DNA of 11,495 nucleotides from CAZEJK01 sp964512045 (GTDB taxonomy: Bacteria; Acidobacteriota; Thermoanaerobaculia; Thermoanaerobaculales; Sulfomarinibacteraceae). A model generated the notes under the pieces. It ran no database searches and was not told the origin of the DNA. It was given only the letters and a program-made list of their open reading frames with translations. Both the position numbers and the translations under genes were made by a program. Below are positions 6,346 through 11,495 of this stretch, piece by piece (position 1 is the first letter of the stretch; each line of letters begins with the position of its first letter). Location of the stretch: NCBI GenBank assembly GCA_964512045.1, contig CAZEJK010000161.1, positions 1 to 11,495 on the forward strand, written 5' to 3'.

Positions 6346-7440
6346 TCACACGCCGAGCATGGCCGCCAGTGCGTCAGAGAGCACACCCCGGGCCTGGATG
6401 AGCACCTTGAGATCCGTTCCCATCCCGTCCGGGTCCAGCAGACGCTTGATCTCTTGGCGGGCGGTCACAGTGTTGGCATTGAGCTCGGCCGTCTCGTCCA
6501 GGCCTGCGTCCGCCAGCACCTGCCCGAGGCCCGCACGGATCAGAAGCTCGGCCAACGGCAGCAGCGACACCTCGTCGAGCTCGCCGGCAGCTGCCAGGCG
6601 CAGATCGTCCAGGTTCACGTGGGCGGTAATGTCGTGCATACCTGGAGCTGCGAGGGGATCGCGGTGCACGCGATGCTTCGCATAGCATGCCAGCGAACCG
6701 CTTCTGCGGCCGCGCGGATCGTACAGTCGGCGCGCCGGGTAACCGTAGTCGACGACCACCACGGCAGCGTCCAGTCCGAGGTGCCCGAGCAGCCGACGGT
6801 GGGCATCTTCGGCAGTCGCGTTGATCTCCGCTATCTGGCCGTCGACCAGCGCGACGTCATGACGGATCAGATACTCCCGCAGCCTCTCCGGCGCCGGCCG
6901 CTCCTGCCACTCGAGCGAGCTTCCAGCTACCATCACCCACAGCTCCTGCAAGCCGTCCGCGCGCTGCAGCACCCGGTGGACCGGCGCCGCGTCATACAGC
7001 TCGCTGGCGTGAACGACCGTTGGCCCTGACAGTCTCGGCAGCGCGGACACTTTGCTGACGATGGACACGCGACGACCGTCCAGGCGTTGGTGCTGCCGAC
7101 GCCGCATTCCGGCCCCCTGCTCCACCGACCAGCAGTGCGCGACGCTCCCGGCTGTCCCGGCGGCCAACACGCCGGCGAGGAAGGTTCCGTCACCGGAGCC
7201 CACATCCACCAGCTGGACGGGACCGCCAGCCGAGTCAGCGAGCCGTGCCAGCAGGCTCGCAAACGTCGCGGTGTACCAGCGCGACGCGCTTGGCGCCGTC
7301 AGGTAGTCGCCGCCACGGCCGTAGCGCGGCAGATCACCCGCGTAGTAGCCGTGCTCTGAGTCGTAAAGAGCCAGCTCCATGAACTCGCGAAAGCTGACTG
7401 CCCCGCCTCGAGCTGCCACCGCGTCACGGATCCACTGCAT
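6346..7440 (-). CDS. MidA/NDUFAF7-family SAM-dependent methyltransferase
   Basis: 364 residues, the usual length for this family (DUF185, Pfam Methyltransf_28). Visible marks are YDSEHGYY (26-33), GGDYLTAP (43-50), the SAM-binding motif DVGSGDG (79-85), SELYDAAPVHRV (146-157, corresponding to the family N-E-x-x-D-A-x-P-V-H), DYGY (231-234), YAKHRVHRDPLAAPG (253-267) and HDITAHVN (269-276). The mitochondrial relative NDUFAF7/MidA methylates an arginine of a complex I subunit; bacterial members are mostly uncharacterised, so substrate is unknown. The first Asn of the N-E-x-x-D motif is Ser here. The ATG at 7440 lacks a clear ribosome site, and the gene diverges from rimP across a 196-base intergenic region. 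The SPFH pair follows on the same strand after 167 bases, possibly in one transcript. Family assignment is strong. Confidence 0.88.
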   Translation of the reverse strand: MQWIRDAVAARGGAVSFREFMELALYDSEHGYYAGDLPRYGRGGDYLTAPSASRWYTATFASLLARLADSAGGPVQLVDVGSGDGTFLAGVLAAGTAGSVAHCWSVEQGAGMRRRQHQRLDGRRVSIVSKVSALPRLSGPTVVHASELYDAAPVHRVLQRADGLQELWVMVAGSSLEWQERPAPERLREYLIRHDVALVDGQIAEINATAEDAHRRLLGHLGLDAAVVVVDYGYPARRLYDPRGRRSGSLACYAKHRVHRDPLAAPGMHDITAHVNLDDLRLAAAGELDEVSLLPLAELLIRAGLGQVLADAGLDETAELNANTVTARQEIKRLLDPDGMGTDLKVLIQARGVLSDALAAMLGV

Positions 7441-7536
7441 GCGCCGAGTCTACCCGGTCCAGCCAGCCGCCGCGCTGGCTTGCGTTCACGGCTCCTCGTG
7501 CCACGTCCTGCCTCCCGTACAACCCGAGGAAACCGT

Positions 7537-7565
7537 TTGATAGACGGCCGGATCTGTGGTATACC
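7537..7565 (+). promoter_or_regulatory. Sigma70-type promoter of rimP-nusA-infB
   Basis: TTGATA (7537-7542) and TATACC (7560-7565) are separated by the optimal 17 bases. Five of six and four of six positions match the consensus. Transcription would begin at about 7572, just before the leader hairpin, giving a leader of about 65 bases. Confidence 0.6.
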
Positions 7566-7586
7566 CCTCGCTGCTGCTTTCGAAAG

Positions 7587-7613
7587 AAAGTGGGCCGTTG
7601 GCCCACTTTTTTT
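7587..7613 (+). terminator. Intrinsic-terminator-like hairpin in the rimP leader
   Basis: AAAGTGGGCC (7587-7596), loop GTT, GGCCCACTTT (7600-7609), with an uninterrupted T7 run at 7607-7613. It is a textbook intrinsic terminator, yet lies between the promoter and rimP and in the rimP direction, so it must act conditionally. The A run on the 5' side also gives a U tract on the minus strand, but the methyltransferase gene reads away from it, so it does not serve as that gene's terminator. Confidence 0.75.
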
Positions 7614-7624
7614 GGTAGCAGCGC

Positions 7625-7629
7625 GGAGG
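7625..7629 (+). promoter_or_regulatory. Ribosome binding site supporting the TTG start of rimP
   Basis: GGAGG seven bases before TTG 7637. The next in-frame alternative, GTG at 7658, has no such site and would shorten the first RimP helix. Confidence 0.6.
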
Positions 7630-7636
7630 TGCTCAG

Positions 7637-8128
7637 TTGAGACGGCTGCAGACAAATGTGGAGAGCCAGCTCGCCGCCATGGTGGCCGAGGAGGGGCTCC
7701 GTCTGCTCGCAGTCGAGATCTCTGGGTCGGGGCCGAACACGACACTGCGGCTCATCGTCGATGGACCTGATGGCGCCACCCTGGACCGGTGCGCCACCAT
7801 CTCGCGCCAGGCTTCCGCCGTTCTGGATGTGGAGGATCCGTTCCCACATCGGTACACCCTCGAGGTCAGCTCGCCGGGCCTGGAGCGGAAGTTCTACGAG
7901 CGCGAGGACTACCAGCGGTTCGTCGGCGAGCGTGTCAAGGTTCGCATGGCGCCTTCCTACCGTCAGCACCGGACGGTCCGCGGCCGGTTGCTGGACCTGG
8001 AGGACAACCAAGTTCGCGTGGAGACCGAGGACGAGGCGGTCATCGAGCTGCCGTACGAGCAGGTGTTTGAGACCCGTCTGGAGATCGACTGGGCATCGGA
8101 ACTGAATGAGGGGAACCGCCGCCGATGA
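7637..8128 (+). CDS. rimP: Ribosome maturation factor RimP
   Basis: 163 residues, slightly longer than E. coli RimP (150). RimP binds the 30S subunit during its assembly in the cytoplasm. The first half is the alpha/beta domain with the family-marking SSPGLERKF (78-86) and DPFPHRYTLEVSSPG around it; the second half (about 92-150) is the small Sm-like beta-barrel. The start is a TTG preceded by GGAGG. The stop TGA overlaps the nusA ATG as ATGA, so rimP and nusA are translationally coupled, the usual arrangement for this operon. A terminator-like hairpin upstream suggests regulated read-through. Confidence 0.92.
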   Translation: MRRLQTNVESQLAAMVAEEGLRLLAVEISGSGPNTTLRLIVDGPDGATLDRCATISRQASAVLDVEDPFPHRYTLEVSSPGLERKFYEREDYQRFVGERVKVRMAPSYRQHRTVRGRLLDLEDNQVRVETEDEAVIELPYEQVFETRLEIDWASELNEGNRRR

Positions 8129-8496
8129 AGCTCGAAATCAACACTCTCATCCGCCAGGTCGCGTCCGAGCGGGCCATCGAGGCCGACAAGCTGCTCGAAG
8201 CCGTTGCCGAGGCAATTACCTCGGCCGCCCGGAAGCACTTCAAAGAGCGGAACGTCACAACCGAGATCGACCCGGTTTCCGGCGAGGTCTCCTGCTGGCG
8301 GGTGCGCGACGTGGTCGAGGAGGTCGAAGACCCCGAGATGGAGTTGTCGCTCGAGGAAGCCCGCGAGCACGACTCCGAGATCGAGGTCGGCGAGCAGCTT
8401 CGCTGGCCGTTGGACACGTCGCAGCTCGGTCGGATCGCCGCACAATCAGCACGCCAGGTGCTGTTCCAGCGTGCGACGGTTGAGCACACCGGTTAG
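8125..8496 (+). CDS. nusA: Transcription factor NusA, N-terminal part (broken by assembly junction)
   Basis: NusA binds RNA polymerase and modulates pausing, termination and antitermination. From ATG 8125 (GAGGGG 8108-8113 upstream) the frame encodes the N-terminal RNA polymerase-binding domain up to LFQR (residues 113-116, 8461-8472). From about 8474 the frame is not NusA: it runs A-T-V-E-H-T-G to a TAG at 8494-8496, inside a foreign piece. The true gene resumes at 8578 with the same 13-base word (CTGTTCCAGCGTG). Because 8461-8577 is 117 bases, a multiple of three, deleting it rejoins both parts in frame into a 481-residue protein, close to E. coli NusA (495). The stop is therefore most likely an assembly error, not a mutation. 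Confidence 0.88.
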   Translation: MKLEINTLIRQVASERAIEADKLLEAVAEAITSAARKHFKERNVTTEIDPVSGEVSCWRVRDVVEEVEDPEMELSLEEAREHDSEIEVGEQLRWPLDTSQLGRIAAQSARQVLFQRATVEHTG

Positions 8497-8567
8497 GGCA
8501 TCAGTAGCACTGAGCTGGGCAAGTATCTTATTCTGTCGCCGGAGATCTCTGCGACTCATGAATGTTT
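8474..8567 (-). pseudogene. Foreign fragment: start of a GGDEF domain, chimeric contig end
   Basis: Read on the minus strand, the bases before the N gap encode RRQNKILAQL then SATDALTGVLNRRTLE, the unmistakable beginning of a GGDEF (diguanylate cyclase) domain. The fragment runs into nusA through a shared word around 8461-8473 (LEQHL on the minus strand, VLFQR on the plus strand). No other part of a cyclase is present on the far side of the gap. It has no start, no active-site GGDEF motif and no stop of its own, so it is not a gene here. The likely cause is that the assembler stepped from nusA to a cyclase gene elsewhere through a shared k-mer. Confidence 0.85.
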
Positions 8568-8577
8568 NNNNNNNNNN
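8568..8577. other. 10-N scaffold gap
   Basis: Ten N bases mark a join between two contigs. The right contig begins with CTGTTCCAGCGTG, identical to 8461-8473 of the left contig, so the real distance is negative: the contigs overlap and the gap is not real missing sequence. Confidence 0.95.
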
Positions 8578-9687
8578 CTGTTCCAGCGTGTTCGCGAGGC
8601 CGAGCGGGCCGTGGTGTATGAGAACTACTCCACGCGCCTCGGTGACATGATCAACGGAATCGTCAAACGGATGGACCGAGGCAACATCATCATCGAGCTC
8701 GGCGACACCGAGGGCATCGTGCCGCGCAGCCAGCAGGTCCGTGGTGAGCGCTACAGCCAGGGCGATCGCATTCGCGCAGTGGTGGTCAACGTCACGATGG
8801 ATGCCAACCGACCACAGGTCGTGCTCTCCCGCACCGACCCCCAGCTCCTCGAGAAGCTCCTCGAAATGGAGGTCCCCGAGATCTACGACGGCACCGTCGT
8901 GATCAAGAAGTGTGCTCGCGAACCGGGAGAGCGTGCCAAGGTTGCCGTGTTCTCGCGCGACCGCGATGTCGACCCTGTCGGCGCCTGCGTCGGGCTCAAG
9001 GGATCCCGGGTGCAATCGATCACACGCGAGCTGAAGGGGGAGAAGATCGATATCATCCCGTGGAACTCGGATCTGGTTGTCTTTGCCCAGAACGCGTTGG
9101 CGCCGGCAAAGATCAACCGCGTCGCCGTACGCGAGGAAGAGATCCACCGCCAGGCCCGCGACGAGGATGGAGCACCGCTATACGACGAGGACGGCGAGCC
9201 GATCACTGAAGCCGTCAGCGATACCGTGCTCGACGTCATCGTTGGCGCGGAGCAGCTCTCGCTGGCGATCGGCAAGCGCGGCCAGAACGTGCGCCTGGCA
9301 ACACGGCTGCTCGATTGTCGGATCGAGATCAAGAGCGAAGACGCGGTCAAGGACGAGCTGGCCTCGGCCCTTGCCGCCATGTTGCGACAGATGGAGGGCG
9401 TCGACGAGCAAGAGGAGCAGATTGCTCCCACCAGCTCCACGCCAACCTACGACTATGAGCAGCTGATCCCGCTCGAGGACCTCCCGGGGCTCACGGACCG
9501 TCTCCGCGAACGCCTCGAGGAGCACGGAACCCACACGGTTCAGGATCTCCTCGCCAAATCGGCGGACGACCTCTCGTCGATTCCTGGAATTGGTCCAGTG
9601 ACGGCGACCAGGCTGCTCGAGATGGGCCAGGAGGCGCTCGACGCCGCCCTGGCCGAAACCGCAGACGATGTAACGCGCGAGGAGTGA
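8578..9687 (+). CDS. nusA: Transcription factor NusA, S1-KH-KH-C-terminal part
   Basis: This continues NusA from LFQRVREAERAVVYENY. Using joined numbering (8578 = residue 113), the S1 RNA-binding domain covers about 128-190 (GDMINGIVKRMDRGNIIIELG), KH1 contains DPVGACVGLKGSRV (244-257) and KH2 contains IGKRGQNVRLATRL (343-356). After an acidic linker (about 370-405), a helix-hairpin-helix repeat follows (about 412-470, with IPGIGPVTA from 447). That C-terminal domain is found in proteobacterial-type NusA and is lacking in shorter Gram-positive forms. The piece has no own start; ATG 8611 is internal. The stop TGA (9685-9687) lies seven bases before the infB ATG, so the genes are cotranscribed. 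The domains are intact, so the protein is functional once the junction is corrected. Confidence 0.92.
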   Translation: MFQRVREAERAVVYENYSTRLGDMINGIVKRMDRGNIIIELGDTEGIVPRSQQVRGERYSQGDRIRAVVVNVTMDANRPQVVLSRTDPQLLEKLLEMEVPEIYDGTVVIKKCAREPGERAKVAVFSRDRDVDPVGACVGLKGSRVQSITRELKGEKIDIIPWNSDLVVFAQNALAPAKINRVAVREEEIHRQARDEDGAPLYDEDGEPITEAVSDTVLDVIVGAEQLSLAIGKRGQNVRLATRLLDCRIEIKSEDAVKDELASALAAMLRQMEGVDEQEEQIAPTSSTPTYDYEQLIPLEDLPGLTDRLRERLEEHGTHTVQDLLAKSADDLSSIPGIGPVTATRLLEMGQEALDAALAETADDVTREE

Positions 9688-9694
9688 CGGAATT

Positions 9695-11495
9695 ATGGTG
9701 CAACAGCTTCGAGTGGTTGACCTCGCCCACACGATGGGCATCACCCCGACCGAGCTGATCTTCAAGCTCCGGTCGATCGGGGTCAACGTGTCGAGCGAGG
9801 AAGCCACCCTCGATCTCTCAACCGTCCGGTCGATCATCACCGGGGAAACGCTGCAGAAGCGACCGCGGGAGGTCATCGTTCGGACGGAAAGCTCGCCAGA
9901 GGACGAAGGAACCAGCGCTCGCGATCGAGTGGCACGCCGTCGTCGTCGCGTGATCAAGACCGAACGACGGATCGAGGAGGTCGCCGGACGCCCACGCGAG
10001 GAAGGCGACGAGGACGCAGGCGTCACTGGGAAGGAGCCCGCCGCCGCTACCGAGGCCTCTGAGGAAGCTGTGTCAGAAGCGGCGACCGCAGACGACGAAG
10101 CTCTCGAGACAGAGCCCGCCTCCGAGACGGTGCTTGAGGTTGACCAACCCGCAGCAGAGGATGTCGCCGAGGCACCCGAGGCCGAAGAGCCTGAAGCGCC
10201 AGCAGAGACCGAGGCTCCCGAGGTCGCTGCTGCACCGCCATCCGAGGAGCAGGCGCCGGCAGAAGCCGAGGCCGAGGAAGCGGAGGTTGCAGAGGCCGAG
10301 GCGGAGCCTGCCGAGCACGCGGAGACTGAAGCTGAACCAGAGGTCGCCGAGACCGCCGAGGTCGAGCCCGAAGCCGAGGCCGCAGCGCCCGCCGAGGCGG
10401 AGCCCGAAGCCGCCCCGATCGCCGAGCAAGCGGGGGAGGAAGAGGAGCTCGAGGACGAAGAGAAGCCGACCTTCGAGGTCTCCGAGGAGGAGCTCTCCTC
10501 GCCACGCCCCCCCGCCCAGCAGCGTCCGCAACGCGTTCGCGCCAAGAAGGCGCGCACTCCGCTGGAGCGCAACCTGCGTGAGCTCTCGCCGGACGAGATA
10601 CGGCAGAGGCTCCAGGCGCAAAAGGAGGCGGACAAGCAGCGCAAGGAGAAGCCCGCGCCCGGCGCAGGAGCCTCGAGGGCCACCTCGCGCAAGGCGAAGG
10701 CCGCCGCCGATGCGCGCGAGATCCGTGACCTCCTCAACAAGTTCGAGGAGCAGAAGCTCAAGACCCAGCAGGAGACGACCACGCGGCCGAAGCCCGGGCC
10801 CGTTGCCGGACGCCCCGGCGCCGGCCCGAACCGCTCCAAGAAGGGGCGGAAGCGTCGTCCGTCTCGCGAGGCCGGCCCGCCGGTGCCACGCCCCCGCCAG
10901 ACGATCCAGTTCCGGGACGACGAGAAGCCCGGGGGGCCGATCATCCTGTCGGAGATGGTGACTGCTCGCGAGCTCGCAGAGAAGCTCAACATCATGGTCA
11001 AGGATCTCATCGCGCACCTGATCCGCAGCGGGGTGATGGTCACGGCAAATCAGTCGCTGCCCCACGAGCTGGCGGAGCAGGTCTGCGAGGAGCTCGGCGT
11101 CGAAGCGATGGTGGCCACGGCCGAGGAGCTGATCGACTACGAGCGCGAGGAAAGCGAGGAGCCGATCGGCGAGACCACGCCGCGGGCGCCGGTGGTGACC
11201 GTCATGGGCCATGTCGATCACGGCAAGACCTCGCTCCTCGATGCAATCCGCACCACCCGCGTCGCCGAGCAGGAGGCCGGTGGCATCACGCAGCACATCG
11301 GCGCGTCCGTGATTCAGGTGGACGAGGCGCGCCGGGTGGTGTTCATCGACACTCCCGGTCACGAGGCATTCACCCAGATGCGCGCCCGTGGCGCCCAGGT
11401 GACCGACCTGGTCGTGCTCGTCGTCGCTGCCGACGATGGCGTCATGCCGCAGACCATCGAGGCGATCAACCACGCGCGGGCGTCCAAGGTCGGGC
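9695..11495 (+). CDS. infB: Translation initiation factor IF-2 (3' end outside window)
   Basis: IF-2 is the GTPase that brings initiator tRNA to the 30S subunit and promotes subunit joining. ATG 9695 has GAGGAG at 9679-9684. 600 codons are present and the frame runs off the window. A first IF2_N domain lies at about residues 4-52 (LRVVDLAHTMGITPTELIFKL). A very long linker follows: acidic, Ala/Glu/Pro-rich at about 105-265, then basic and helix-prone (about 270-400). A second IF2_N domain covers about 414-475 (SEMVTARELAEKLNIMVKDL). The GTPase domain begins near 500 with the P-loop GHVDHGKT (505-512), switch region GGITQHIGA and DTPGH (552-556). The remaining G-domain motifs and domains II-IV are beyond the window. 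Long low-complexity linkers of this kind are common in GC-rich deltaproteobacterial IF-2. The antisense strand is open over this linker only because of its codon bias. Confidence 0.95.
   Translation, partial: MVQQLRVVDLAHTMGITPTELIFKLRSIGVNVSSEEATLDLSTVRSIITGETLQKRPREVIVRTESSPEDEGTSARDRVARRRRRVIKTERRIEEVAGRPREEGDEDAGVTGKEPAAATEASEEAVSEAATADDEALETEPASETVLEVDQPAAEDVAEAPEAEEPEAPAETEAPEVAAAPPSEEQAPAEAEAEEAEVAEAEAEPAEHAETEAEPEVAETAEVEPEAEAAAPAEAEPEAAPIAEQAGEEEELEDEEKPTFEVSEEELSSPRPPAQQRPQRVRAKKARTPLERNLRELSPDEIRQRLQAQKEADKQRKEKPAPGAGASRATSRKAKAAADAREIRDLLNKFEEQKLKTQQETTTRPKPGPVAGRPGAGPNRSKKGRKRRPSREAGPPVPRPRQTIQFRDDEKPGGPIILSEMVTARELAEKLNIMVKDLIAHLIRSGVMVTANQSLPHELAEQVCEELGVEAMVATAEELIDYEREESEEPIGETTPRAPVVTVMGHVDHGKTSLLDAIRTTRVAEQEAGGITQHIGASVIQVDEARRVVFIDTPGHEAFTQMRARGAQVTDLVVLVVAADDGVMPQTIEAINHARASKVG

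Larger units (their letters stand above)
7572..7636 (+). promoter_or_regulatory. 5' leader of rimP operon with attenuator-like structure
   Basis: The leader contains a terminator-like hairpin (7587-7613). GCTGCT (7573-7578) can pair with AGCAGC (7617-7622) to close an outer helix around it, and CTTTC (7577-7581) can pair with GAAAG (7586-7590), which would open the base of the terminator stem. Mutually exclusive pairings of this sort are typical of attenuators. Rfam has a rimP leader family (described from Alphaproteobacteria) with a terminator-like hairpin in the same place; whether this one belongs to it is untested. NusA binds RNA polymerase and affects termination, so autoregulation by NusA is a plausible inference. 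Confidence 0.5.

Noticed and set aside
8474..8567. A real diguanylate cyclase gene or an insertion in nusA
   Set aside because: Only the first turns of a GGDEF domain are present, it abuts an N gap, and nusA resumes with the same 13 bases on the other side; an assembly chimera explains all of this.
9178..11043. Minus-strand open frame of 621 codons across nusA/infB
   Set aside because: It is Ser/Ala-rich low complexity made by reading GC-rich Ala/Glu codons backwards; both sense genes are certain and the antisense product has no domain.
10073..11473. Minus-strand open frame of 466 codons over infB
   Set aside because: Leu/Gly/Arg-rich shadow of the IF-2 linker and G domain; no start signal or family likeness.

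Overview
The window is a GC-rich piece of bacterial genome. It contains one 10-N scaffold gap (8568-8577), so it probably comes from a draft or metagenome-assembled genome. The gene order rimP-nusA-infB without ylxR, the NusA with a C-terminal helix-hairpin-helix domain, the long Ala/Glu-rich IF-2 linker, and the fused multiheme cytochrome c/cytochrome b all suggest a proteobacterial or deltaproteobacterial-type lineage (for example Myxococcota or Desulfobacterota-like). The exact taxon cannot be fixed from this sequence alone.

Layout. Positions 1-393 hold no complete gene, only a short stretch resembling the tail of a glycine-betaine-binding protein. At 394-1401 (+) is a strange hybrid: a signal peptide, the first lobe of a ProX/OpuAC-type glycine betaine-binding protein, then in frame the end of a glutamate-receptor-like ligand-binding segment and a two-TM potassium channel pore with a TVGYGD filter. 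The second half of the ligand-binding domain is missing. At 1565-4159 (+) is a large membrane-anchored electron-transfer protein with eight CXXCH haem c sites followed by a five-TM FdnI/HydC-like dihaem cytochrome b, the same kind of architecture as Geobacter CbcL. A strong GC-rich hairpin (4188-4213) separates it from the convergent minus-strand block.

The minus-strand block reads MidA/NDUFAF7-family methyltransferase (7440-6346), SPFH protein 1 (6178-5162), SPFH protein 2 (5165-4248). The two SPFH genes overlap by ATGA and are very likely translationally coupled, in the manner of HflK/HflC pairs.

Divergently from the methyltransferase, the plus strand carries the transcription/translation operon rimP (7637-8128), nusA (8125-9687, disrupted in this assembly) and infB (9695 to the window end, partial). 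A good sigma70-type promoter (7537-7565) is followed by an intrinsic-terminator-like hairpin in the 5' leader (7587-7613), consistent with attenuation of this operon. In nusA, about 94 bases before the N gap do not belong to nusA. Read on the minus strand they encode the start of a GGDEF diguanylate cyclase domain, and the nusA sequence resumes after the gap at the same 13-base word where it was left. This looks like an assembly chimera. Removing 8461-8577 restores one open frame of 481 codons.

The two most interesting items are the betaine-sensor/K+ channel hybrid and the octahaem c/b fusion. The most important caution is the false junction inside nusA, which is also a reason to check the channel hybrid against reads.
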